A stretch of 50,348 bases of DNA, from positions 1 to 50,348 of the forward strand of contig NZ_JAMDGY010000057.1 of the NCBI RefSeq assembly GCF_028656955.1. The letters run 5' to 3'. How positions within the stretch are numbered: the first letter of the stretch is position 1; each line of letters begins with the position of its first letter. The DNA is from Pseudomonas fontis. Its GTDB lineage: Bacteria > Pseudomonadota > Gammaproteobacteria > Pseudomonadales > Pseudomonadaceae. The translations under genes and the position numbers were made by a program. Below, piece by piece: positions 10,901-16,920 of this stretch. A model generated the notes under the pieces. It made no database searches. It had not been told where the DNA came from and was given only the letters and a program-made list of their open reading frames with translations.

Positions 10901-13267
10901 GGTCTCAATCCCAGCGCCAATCTGCTGGCCAATGACAAAGATGTCGATGCCAACGACAGCAAGACCCTGACCGGCATCCGTACCGGCAACGAAGCGGCTG
11001 GCGGCACGTTTACCACGGTGAGCGGCAATCTGAGCCTCACGGGGCTGTATGGCACCCTTACAGTCGGCGCCAACGGCAGCTACAGCTACGTGGTCGACAA
11101 CAACCTGGCCATGGTGCAGGCCCTGAAGCCGGGCGAGTCGCTGGTGGAAACCTTTACCTACCGAATGCGTGACCGCGCCGGCGCCAGCGACAACGCGCAG
11201 CTGACCGTGACCGTGCGTGGCGCCTGGGATGCGCCGGTGGCGCGCGACGATATTGCCGTCGCCGTGGCGGACAACGGCATGGGCAATGCGGTCAACCCCA
11301 GCCGCAATGTGCTGGACAACGACAGTGACGTCGATGCCGGCGACAGCAAGCACGTCACCGGTATCCGCATCGGTGCCGAAAGCGCCGGGCCGGTGGCCAG
11401 CAACGTGCCCGCCGATACCGACAACAGCAACGGCACCCTGCTCAATGGCCTGTACGGCACCCTGATCATCGGTGCCGATGGCAGCTACACCTACTTTGTC
11501 GATTCCACCAATATTGCGGTGCGCTCGCTGACCCCGTTGCAGTTCCTGGAGGAACACTTCACCTACCAGGTGACCGACAACGGCAACCTCAACGACCTGG
11601 CCCAGTTGACCATTCTGATTCGCGGGCGCAATGAACCACCGGTGGCGGTGGGCGACAGCGCAACCGCAGTCGAGGCCGGCGGAGTGAACAATGGCGACGC
11701 CGGGGTCAACCCCAGAGGCAATGTCATCGACAACGACAGGGATATTGAAGGCGATACCTTGCACGTATCGACCATCCGCACCGGGGGCCTGGCCGGCACC
11801 GGTACGGCGGTGGTGCCCGGCACCGTGTTGCGCGGGCTGTACGGCGACCTGACGCTGAATGCCGATGGCAGCTGGAGCTACGTGCTGGACAATTCCCTGC
11901 CCGAGGTCGAGGCCCTGCGCATCAGCGGGCAGACCCTGACCGATGTCTTCACCTACACCTTGGTGGACGTCTGGGGTGCCAGCGCCAACGCCGAACTGGT
12001 GATCACCGTGGACGGTCGCAACGACACCCCGGTGGCTCGCGATGACAGCGCGGTTGCCGTCGAAGCTGGCGGCGTGGCCAACGGCACGCCGGGCCAGAAT
12101 GCCAGCGGCAATGTGCTGCTCAACGACAGCGACGTCGACAGCATCGCCAATGGCGAGACCCGCCAGGTGCTGAGTGTCGGCAACGAAAGCGGCCAGTCCG
12201 CCCTCGCCGGCCAGACCCTGGTCGGCCGCTACGGCCAGTTGCTGCTCAACGCCGATGGCAGCTACACCTACCTGATCGACAACGACAACCCTACCGTCCA
12301 GGCCCTGCGCACGGCGGGCGAAACCCTTAGCGAAAGCTTCACCTACCTGATGCGCGACACCCAGGGCGCCACGGCGCAGGCGCGCCTGACCGTGGTGATT
12401 CAAGGCGCCAACGACAACCCGGTGGCCCGCGACGACAGCGCATCGGTCAACGACCAGACCCAGCCGGCACAGACCACCGGCAATGTGCTGCCCAACGACA
12501 GCGATGTCGACGGCAACGAAGTGCTGCAGGTAACGGGCATCCGCAGCGGCGCCGAAAGTGCAAGCGGCACCACCGGTGCCCTGGGCCAACCGTTGAGCGG
12601 GCGTTACGGCACACTGATCATCAACGCCGATGGCAGCTACACCTACACCCTCGACCTGAGCAACCCCGAGGTACTCGCCGCTGCCGGCCTGGGCCAGGTG
12701 CTGCAGGACTTCTTCACCTACACCCTGAGTGACCGCAATGGAGCCACCGACCAGGCCCAGTTGGTGATCAACCTGAACATCAGCGCGCCGTTCATTCCCG
12801 CCCCGGGCGGCGACTTCTTCGAGCGCCCCACAGATACCACCTACATTCCGCCTTCGCTGCCCACCCCGCAGCCCGCCATCTTCATTACCCCGGTGATAGA
12901 GCGTGAAGCCCAGCTGCGCGAGCTTTCCAGCTGGGCCACTGACGGCAGCAACCTGTGGCTGGCCCAGCCATTGCCGCAGCGCGCCGAATCGCTCGGTGCC
13001 GGCCTTGGGCTGGTACCGGGGCAGTTCGTTGCCCAGGCTGTGCGTAGCAGCCGGCTGAACAGCGAGCAGGACCTCGCCTGGGTGCTTGGCCGCCAAGGCC
13101 GTGTCGACCTGAACGCCGATGGCCTGCTGGCCGATCCGTCGTTGTTCGCCGTAGACCCGCAAGACATGGTGCGCAACCCCTCGCACCTGGAAGCCAAGCC
13201 GGAACACCGACCTGCCAAGGGCTTTAGCGCACAACTGCGCGCTGCCGCACGTCAGGGACGACCATGA
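1952..13267 (+). CDS. Giant LEPR-XLL / DUF4347 / cadherin-like repeat protein, probable surface or secreted adhesin
   Basis: This protein has about 3771 residues. The ATG at 1952 follows a good AAGAGGGA ribosome site; an upstream TTG at 1913 is less likely. The N-terminus has no Sec signal but carries LEPRILFDGA at residues 22-31, the LEPR-XLL motif of very large bacterial proteins. A DUF4347 domain follows (about 74-240, with 'ISHGAAGQ' and 'LYGCDVG'). DUF11/isopeptide-like beta modules run from about 240 to 1860. An SdrD B-like module with 'DANGQYRF' sits at about 1860-1985. Eleven cadherin/VCBS-like repeats occupy 2126-3612. The last ~160 residues are non-repetitive and end in a basic FSAQLRAAARQGRP tail. 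I see no RTX nonapeptides and no typical type I signal. It is first in a cluster with TolC, adaptors and an M50 protein, so those proteins probably export or process it. An adhesin or matrix role is inferred. Confidence 0.85.
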   Translation: MAFPGKPIAGSHLRPRAQTLALEPRILFDGAAATAAADQHQNADQPAGKDTTAHTSPVEAAPAPTLTPAPSAARALLVIDSRVEQRDQLLAQLPGNVTAIVVNSSEDGLAAISAALAQLGKVDSIQVISHGAAGQFTLGNRTVSSDNVDQLAGTLQQWRGNLSEGADIQLYGCDVGAGSAGNTLVSELARWTGADVGASSNATGSQDAGGDWRLETHAGDIDKSIALSAVALSDFHGLLADAAPSVTIGSGGQDVLLGDQFSFDVTFTNGSSQVGYAPYITLFLPSTGKDGDDGVNFISASYLGRTLSSSVVTFDANGNAQSPIAKDASGNFITLNAATYGLRAGDSMVVISLPFASFSADQPPITVQVTASLSNLADTSFSTGSPDLTIRAAGGFELGNDALNNPTNDPSLLQAGSAGFVVHPTVISTRETINTPEGETATGPNFGRTLTLTATPAPGQTLTNVVVTQPLPDNIQVTAITPGPGGTLTSITLHDGTVVTDPAAIAVLIAADDAFITSFTVEYSALTAATDTVVSFYVPDADADGDQVLDPTTGAPTTIVFGPPTAAGRWVPLDPRDVTAPATNIEFSGTGTGTSFIAKSITLLKQVTLQTDIGQTGITPGDTLNYTLNVAISDYFAFGKDFFGEGQLVIRDQLSDGQTLSGTPTLTVTLNGVARTIALQTSTTVNADGTTSMVFDIAESLRAGLSSIRGWLNGDLAFDNNLEGAVTAVISYGALVGQRYTPPAGAPHGEINEGDDLGNAATVEGTVLLDLFNLTGQSQSDGSSTTSTIPTNNIDISLVEVNNGAPPSNGELRPGDLVTFQLSYDLVTGDYEQFKLTAYLPLPLFNVSGITWGSGDAAGQWQLGGGNSNLGGVLSVTSAAGNAIVFDFGSFATSITSGSRIVVQFTVRVGDQPFADQRSLDVLAQSTQQTTLTDRTLVSTDVAPIVSIAEPSLAIIHGVVSGSNGTVTGTSGSWNPPGSSGAPFNGSITQLSDVDGNVSGIDGADRLRLVSALENSGGGGAFDVTTQVTLAAGLSFVNGSLANANLLIYRGDGTQLVAGIDYSVSGNQITFLDAGGQATLLAGRAGTTSDTSGANIVIISYDVQVSASIEASRTLQTTATLTNYASVNGGTDFTPVDLSDVAGQQVAAPVVVKKYAGGSLDDSDSSATHTTGSDLVVGESMLYDIVVTLPEGGTLSLRIDDLIPAGLRLNTAFNGNQGYLIILTRTGSGALAADFVGNVVVSAANGIGGTLGNDGVGARLTFASATAAADNIVGNNSFVIRLQLVASNVIGNQAGKVLQNNAQLVYSDPDGDTANGAIAVDRTVTLSGGQPIVTVREPTLQVTQAITSTIPPNGLDEGINVTFTITIRNGTSNNDFSAFDISLLDTLPTELDNVTLSGVLYQGGATNNGGVGFEIVNGVLRTATGANIDIAKGGSIVLTLTGVVNASAAMHADFISQASVQWSSLDGANPGERTGVDGLLNSGVLNDYRTTSVLVFDVAQAIILSRVGGLPDTSAPNPTTAIQETVSIGEVIRYRVVVLVPEGNNPNYRIQITLANGLEFISPDALSNALRIAFISNGGLVSDANLIVGGTLDINGNEDSPEAQPITPDLSGPAPTGIFDPSRVTVVINSNGSQTVTFDMGNVVNGNGSDSDLEGISLEFNVRVANQTSNSAGALLNVSALEIVNGNGRASSEVLVEKIVEPSFTGMDKHIITFDPNPAGTSGTATVAVDFTQNGGLPAFDTQLSDGFANGSNYSLVSITINGQSFTAANLPLGISFSTASGLQVNFDQLDVGAQVRVVYQVTLPNSVTIASTNATLTWSSLPEDFTQFGGSAVGVDGAIDGERTGSTVGPNQYILRDTAGLGVIAGTLWNDTASATTSTTPDGPGLAGQTVILTWAGADGRLDTSADNLQFSTVTDANGQYRFGVLPGGVFRIDTPAGLISYPQPLGDLRVRIDSDGLTLGQIEVTLADAASAQADAGYVEQNDAPVNTLPGNQAGSEDVPLAIGGISVADVDANRNPDPAGRTLQVTLSVQHGTLSLLNVPVGLGINGQNTARLEITGTLADINAALASLQYLGNTDFNGIDTLTVVSNDQGNFGDGDGDGTPGQNPADAKQDTDSLQIVLEAVNDTPIANDDFITALEAGGTNNNMPGINPRANLLSNDTDVDIATNGDVLHMVSVAPGLNGTAVNVPPQGVTSIQGLYGRLVVAGNGLYQYIIDNNNPQVQALRLAGQTLVEQFSYIMADKAGATASATLTVTIQGANDTPVGVDDDGVAIEAGGKFNATPGSNGAGNVLGNDTDVDSAANGEVLRVSGVRPVAEGQVGAFVTVPAGSSAMVLGLYGTLTLNSNGGYTYVLDNNNAAVQRLSAGDQLVEFFSYRVTDLGGLDDVAQLRMVIQGANDNPVASDDVAEAQAASTNGSAVESNRSGNVILFPSRPGTINQPGGNGIDQDVDAADQPSSQLLVTGVINKPEASYNPLTDVLSSVAGGTTSNNGTVVIGLYGTLTIGADGSFLYNVDSNNTTVQALPAGTTLTEVFSYEVTDTKGLTDIAQLVITVHGVNAPPVAQIVVAIATEAGGVDNLAPGVNPTGDVTVNAFDPDGDPITVVGIRTGSPNDGGSSIAVTAGGTVIVGQYGTLTLFPDGTYSYVVDNDNADVQALRRSSDLLLERFTYTISDGVGATPETDDGEIFVLIRGQNDTPVAVNDSNLAIEAGGLNNTTPGQDPSGNVLDNDRDVDGGEVPGDLPNHDYGETRAVASVSTGAGTPGTLGSELRGTYGWLTLNADGSYTYRLDNSLADVQALRVGNSLQDLFSYNVIDAAGAQASANLTIDIQGANDTPVGQNDSATAVEAGGVANTTLGSNPTGNVLANDIDVDRFGETLSVTGFRQGNVAALPGGTLQGLYGSLVLNANGNYSYVLDNSNPVVQALLTANDTLLERFTYSLRDLAGATSSAVLTITIHGSNDAPVAVDDTALAVEAGGTFNGTLGLNPSANLLANDKDVDANDSKTLTGIRTGNEAAGGTFTTVSGNLSLTGLYGTLTVGANGSYSYVVDNNLAMVQALKPGESLVETFTYRMRDRAGASDNAQLTVTVRGAWDAPVARDDIAVAVADNGMGNAVNPSRNVLDNDSDVDAGDSKHVTGIRIGAESAGPVASNVPADTDNSNGTLLNGLYGTLIIGADGSYTYFVDSTNIAVRSLTPLQFLEEHFTYQVTDNGNLNDLAQLTILIRGRNEPPVAVGDSATAVEAGGVNNGDAGVNPRGNVIDNDRDIEGDTLHVSTIRTGGLAGTGTAVVPGTVLRGLYGDLTLNADGSWSYVLDNSLPEVEALRISGQTLTDVFTYTLVDVWGASANAELVITVDGRNDTPVARDDSAVAVEAGGVANGTPGQNASGNVLLNDSDVDSIANGETRQVLSVGNESGQSALAGQTLVGRYGQLLLNADGSYTYLIDNDNPTVQALRTAGETLSESFTYLMRDTQGATAQARLTVVIQGANDNPVARDDSASVNDQTQPAQTTGNVLPNDSDVDGNEVLQVTGIRSGAESASGTTGALGQPLSGRYGTLIINADGSYTYTLDLSNPEVLAAAGLGQVLQDFFTYTLSDRNGATDQAQLVINLNISAPFIPAPGGDFFERPTDTTYIPPSLPTPQPAIFITPVIEREAQLRELSSWATDGSNLWLAQPLPQRAESLGAGLGLVPGQFVAQAVRSSRLNSEQDLAWVLGRQGRVDLNADGLLADPSLFAVDPQDMVRNPSHLEAKPEHRPAKGFSAQLRAAARQGRP
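8327..12787 (+). repeat. Eleven tandem cadherin/VCBS-like repeats inside the giant gene
   Basis: Units begin near 8327, 8732, 9143, 9623, 10031, 10445, 10826, 11222, 11627, 12017 and 12407, with a period of about 380-480 bases (about 130 residues). Each opens with 'NDTPVAxDD', then 'EAGG', 'GNVLxNDxDVD', 'GLYGTLTLxADGSYTYVxDN', 'VQAL' and 'FxYxxxDxxGAxxxAxLTVxIxG'. The fourth unit is longest at its 5' side, caused by an insertion in the third unit. A more diverged related module precedes the array (about 7904-8326). The Asp/Asn-rich turns suggest calcium-stiffened beta domains. Confidence 0.85.
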
Positions 13268-13303
13268 ACATGCAGCCCGTACCAGTAAAGCAAAGGGAAT
13301 TTT

Positions 13304-14839
13304 ATGGGTAATAAAGCGGCCGGTTTTATCAGCACTGCATTGACCTCGGCGGTTCTGCTCAGCGCATGTTCCGCTCTGGAGCCCAAACCCTACAGCGATG
13401 AGCAGAGTCGACAACGGATCATCGCCGACCAGGCCACCATGTACGCCCAGCAGGAGCCGCTGAGCGCGCCACTGACCTTCTATGACGCAGCCGCACGGGC
13501 GTTGAAATACAACCTCGACTACCGCCTCAAGCTGATGGAAAGCGCCTTGGCCGCCGACCTTCGCGATGTCTCCAGCCACGAGATGCTCCCGCGCCTGGTG
13601 GCATCAGCCGGCTATGCCGGGCGCAACAACGACTCTGGCGGCACCTCGATCGGCATCGAGGACCGTCAGGTCAGCTTGCGCCCATCGACCTCGGAAGAAC
13701 GCTACCGTGAACTGTATGGCCTGGGCTTGAGCTGGAGCCTGCTGGACTTCGGCGTTGCCTATTACCGCACCCAGCAGAAAGCCGACCAGATCCTCATGGC
13801 CGAAGAACGCCGGCGCAAGGTGGCGCAGAACGTGCTGCAAGACGTGCGCAACGCCTATTGGCGTGCCCTCGGCGCGCAGCGCCTGATGCCCGAGGTAGAC
13901 AAGCTGCTGATGCGTACCCACCGCGCCCTGACGTCGGCCCGCGAAGCCGAGACCAAGGGCCTGCTGCCGCGTCAGGAAATCCTCGCCTACCAACGCGCAC
14001 TGCTCGACTCGATCTACCTGCTGACCGTACGCCGGCAGGACCTGGAGTTCGCCAGTGCCGAGCTGGCCGCGCTGATCTCGCTGCCGCCGGGCACCAAGCT
14101 GGTACTGGCCGACGGCCCGGAACCGGTGCTACCGCAACTGGGGCAAAGCGAGGCGCAGCTGGAGCAAATGTCGCTCGAGCACCGCCCGGAGATCATGGAG
14201 GAGTGGTACCGCAAGCGCGTCAACGAACAGGACCTGAAGATCGCCAAGGCCCAGCTGTGGCCTAACGTCAGCGTGGACTTCGGCTACAAGTACGACTCCA
14301 ACAAGTACCTGTACAACAGCGACTGGATGAGCACCGGCCTGCAGGTGTCGATGAACCTGCTGCGCCTGTTGCAACTGCCATCGTTGAACTCGGCCGCCGA
14401 ATCCCAGGCCAAGACCGACGACATGCGCCGGGTGGCCTTGTCGATGGCGATCCTGACCCAGGTGCGCGTCGGTGTGCTGCGCTACCAACTGGCGCGCCAG
14501 GAAGTGGAGTTCACCGAAGACAGCCTGCGCGTCGACCGCAACCTGCTCAACTATGCCCAGGCCGCGCGCTCCAATGCGTTGGGCTCGGAGCTTGAGCTGA
14601 TTCGTGCCGAAGGCCGCTACCTGTTGTCGCGCTACCAGCGTGAAGCGGCGTTCTCCAGCGCGCAGGCGGCCTGGGGCCGGCTGTACAACTCGGTGGGGCT
14701 GGACACCTTGCCTACGCAAATTGAGAAACACGACATCAAGACCCTGTCCCGGGAAATCCAGCGCACCTTGCGCGAACAAGAACAGCAACGCCTGCTCGTC
14801 ACTGCGCAAGGAACGCCAAATGCCGCGACTCAGCCGTAA
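13304..14839 (+). CDS. TolC-family outer-membrane factor, lipoprotein
   Basis: This 511-residue outer-membrane channel protein has a lipobox LLSAC, so Cys22 is the predicted lipidated residue. It has long alpha-helical segments of the TolC/OEP fold in two repeated halves; the 'GLGLSWSLLDFGVAYYRTQQKAD' region around residue 145 is typical of the family. An AAGGGA site sits before the ATG at 13304. It starts 36 bases after the giant gene and overlaps the next adaptor gene by 20 bases, so co-translation is likely. In type I and RND systems such a channel joins a periplasmic adaptor. Here it probably forms the outer-membrane exit for the giant protein, but no ABC or RND pump is encoded beside it. 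Confidence 0.88.
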   Translation: MGNKAAGFISTALTSAVLLSACSALEPKPYSDEQSRQRIIADQATMYAQQEPLSAPLTFYDAAARALKYNLDYRLKLMESALAADLRDVSSHEMLPRLVASAGYAGRNNDSGGTSIGIEDRQVSLRPSTSEERYRELYGLGLSWSLLDFGVAYYRTQQKADQILMAEERRRKVAQNVLQDVRNAYWRALGAQRLMPEVDKLLMRTHRALTSAREAETKGLLPRQEILAYQRALLDSIYLLTVRRQDLEFASAELAALISLPPGTKLVLADGPEPVLPQLGQSEAQLEQMSLEHRPEIMEEWYRKRVNEQDLKIAKAQLWPNVSVDFGYKYDSNKYLYNSDWMSTGLQVSMNLLRLLQLPSLNSAAESQAKTDDMRRVALSMAILTQVRVGVLRYQLARQEVEFTEDSLRVDRNLLNYAQAARSNALGSELELIRAEGRYLLSRYQREAAFSSAQAAWGRLYNSVGLDTLPTQIEKHDIKTLSREIQRTLREQEQQRLLVTAQGTPNAATQP

Positions 14840-15587
14840 GTTGTGTGTGTCCGTATTGCTGTTCAATTGCCTGGTTACCCCTACGTGGGCTGAAGAGGAA
14901 GCCAGTGACGCTGGCAATGACAGCGGCGCCTTGCGGGTGCTGCTTGCCTCGGAGCTGGAAACCACCCTTTCCAGCCAAATGGGCGGCACCCTGGGCGAAT
15001 TGAATGCCTCGCTCGGGCAAAAGGTCGCCAAGGCAGCGGTGCTGGCACGCTTCAATTGCGAGGAAGCGCAGGCCCGGCTCAAGGTGGCGGTGGCGGAACT
15101 GGCCATGGCGCGGCAGAACCTTGAGGCCAAGAAGAACCTGCGCAAGCTCGATGCAGTCGGTGACCTGGAAGTAGCCATGGCCACCACCGAGGTGCAGAAG
15201 GCCGACGGCGCGCGTGCCATGGGCCAGGCGCAGAATGCCTATTGCCAGGTTTCGGCGCCGTTTGCCGGGCGGGTGGCCAAGGTGCACGTCAAGCCCTACC
15301 AGACTGTCAGCGCCGGTACGCCGCTGTTCGACCTGGTCAGCGATGGCGCCCTTAAAGTACGCCTGAACGTGCCTTCGAGCCTGTTGCCCAGCCTCAAGAC
15401 GGGTGCGCCTTTGCAGGTGAACATTCACGAAACCGGCAAGAGCTACCCGGCACGCATCAGCGCCATCAACTCGCGGGTGGATGCCGTGGCCCAGACCGTC
15501 GAGTTGGAGGCCCGCCTCGACCAGCAATACCCGGAGCTGATCGCCGGCATGAGCGGCACCGCGCGGTTCAATCATGACAATGAATGA
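14820..15587 (+). CDS. Periplasmic adaptor, HlyD/RND membrane-fusion type (first of two)
   Basis: This 255-residue protein has a cleavable-looking signal peptide (about residues 1-24, ending TPTWA-EE). The order then is half lipoyl domain ('MGGTLGELNASLGQKVAKAAVLARF'-like hinge), a short helical hairpin (about 75-135), the second lipoyl half ('VSAPFAGRVAKVHV') and a beta-barrel domain. It is short compared with typical adaptors of 350-450 residues, lacking a long hairpin and a membrane-proximal extension. The start codon at 14820 lies inside the end of the TolC-family gene, and its own end overlaps the next gene by 14 bases. It probably bridges the outer-membrane channel and the inner-membrane components encoded downstream. 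Confidence 0.85.
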   Translation: MPRLSRKLCVSVLLFNCLVTPTWAEEEASDAGNDSGALRVLLASELETTLSSQMGGTLGELNASLGQKVAKAAVLARFNCEEAQARLKVAVAELAMARQNLEAKKNLRKLDAVGDLEVAMATTEVQKADGARAMGQAQNAYCQVSAPFAGRVAKVHVKPYQTVSAGTPLFDLVSDGALKVRLNVPSSLLPSLKTGAPLQVNIHETGKSYPARISAINSRVDAVAQTVELEARLDQQYPELIAGMSGTARFNHDNE

Positions 15588-16920
15588 ACCCCTGCCACAC
15601 CCACAGTTGCTATTGCAGCTCGACGCGCTGCGTGACCGGGCCCTGCAGGCCGAGACGCTGAACGCCCTGGCGTTCAGCATGGCCAATGACCTGTATCCGT
15701 TGCTGCACTTCCATCAGGCCCTGGTGTTCGCCCAACGCGAGCGCGGTTTTGAGCTGCTGTGTGTGTCCGGTTTGTCGCGGCCAACGGAAGACTCGCCTTA
15801 TCTGGTCTGGCTCAATCGGGCGATTCGCTGGGTCGCGACGCAAGTACCGGGCGAGCAGCCGGTGTGGCTGAACATCGGGCAACTGAGCCCGCCCGAGGAC
15901 ATAGCCGAGGGCTGGGCCGAATGGTGGACCGAAGGTATCTGCTGCATTCCCGTGCACAACCGCACGGGCAAACGCCTGGGTTTGCTGGTAATGCTGCTGG
16001 AACAGGAGCCGCCTGCCCTGCTGCACCAGCATCTCGCCGGGCTGGTGCAAACCTGGGCTTACTGCTGGGCCGCATTGACCCACAAACGCACCTTGCTGGC
16101 CTGGCGCCCCAGCCGGCGGCAGTGGTTGATCGGTGCGGCGGTGATGGCGGCCCTGCTGTTGGTGCCGGTACGCCAGAGTGCCTTGGCACCAGCGGAGATC
16201 ATCTCCCGCCAGGCGCAGATCATCAGCGCGCCCATCGACGGGGTGATCGAGCATATCCAGGTTCGCCCCAATCAGGCCGTGGAGGCTGGCACCCCGCTGT
16301 TCTCCCTGGATGAAACCACCCTGCGCAACCGTGCCGCAGTGCTGGTAAAGGAAGTGGCCGTCGCCGACGCCGAACTGTTGGCCGCCAGCCAACGGGCCTT
16401 CGACAACCCGCAAAGCAAGGGCGAACTGACCCTGCTCGACGGCCGTGCCCAACAGCGACGCGCAGAACTGGCGGCGGTACAGGCGCAGCTCAAACGCACT
16501 CAGGTGCTGTCGCCGCGCACTGGCGTGGCAGTCTTCAGCGACCCCAATGACTGGCTGGGCAAGCCAGTGGTGACCGGCGAACGCATCATGCAAGTAGCCG
16601 ACCCACAACAACCGGCGATGTTGCTGCAACTCGCCGTCGCCGATGCCATTGCACTGGAGCCGGGTGCCGAAGTCACCCTGTTCCTCACCGCCTACCCGCT
16701 CAAACCGTTGAAGGGCAAGATTCTCGAAACCAGTTACCAGGCTCGCCCCAGTGACGAAGGCGTGGTCGCCTACCGCCTGCTGGCGAGCATCGACGGCGCC
16801 CCGGAGCATGCCCGCCTCGGCTTGCACGGCACCGCCAAAGTCTATGGCGAGCGTGTGGCGCTGGGTTATTACCTACTGCGCCGGCCACTGGCCACGGTGC
16901 GTGCCTGGAGCGGCTGGTAA
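15574..16920 (+). CDS. HlyD-type adaptor with N-terminal GAF-like cytoplasmic domain
   Basis: This 448-residue protein has an unusual layout. Residues 1-165 resemble a GAF-type sensor fold, with alternating helices and strands and a 'PVHNRTGKRLGLLVML' strand pair. A single transmembrane helix follows at about 182-198, then a periplasmic HlyD-like part: lipoyl half around 'ISAPIDGVIEHIQV', hairpin (about 245-310), second lipoyl half and beta-barrel. The start may be the ATG at 15574 or at 15580. It overlaps the previous gene by 14 bases, and its stop overlaps the next start (TAATG). A cytosolic sensing or docking head on a membrane-fusion protein is not the usual HlyD architecture. The GAF assignment is by eye only. 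Confidence 0.82.
   Translation: MTMNEPLPHPQLLLQLDALRDRALQAETLNALAFSMANDLYPLLHFHQALVFAQRERGFELLCVSGLSRPTEDSPYLVWLNRAIRWVATQVPGEQPVWLNIGQLSPPEDIAEGWAEWWTEGICCIPVHNRTGKRLGLLVMLLEQEPPALLHQHLAGLVQTWAYCWAALTHKRTLLAWRPSRRQWLIGAAVMAALLLVPVRQSALAPAEIISRQAQIISAPIDGVIEHIQVRPNQAVEAGTPLFSLDETTLRNRAAVLVKEVAVADAELLAASQRAFDNPQSKGELTLLDGRAQQRRAELAAVQAQLKRTQVLSPRTGVAVFSDPNDWLGKPVVTGERIMQVADPQQPAMLLQLAVADAIALEPGAEVTLFLTAYPLKPLKGKILETSYQARPSDEGVVAYRLLASIDGAPEHARLGLHGTAKVYGERVALGYYLLRRPLATVRAWSGW

Noticed and set aside
8327..12787. CRISPR-like array
   Set aside because: The repeats are ~390-base protein-coding units, not short repeats with unique spacers.
1952..13267. Type I (RTX) secretion substrate
   Set aside because: No GGxGxDxLx repeats and no ABC ATPase nearby; a non-classical route is more consistent with the neighbours.
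10517..13579. 1020-codon open frame on the minus strand
   Set aside because: It is antisense to the cadherin-like repeats. High GC and the Asp/Gly codon pattern keep the reverse frame open; it has no family-like motifs.
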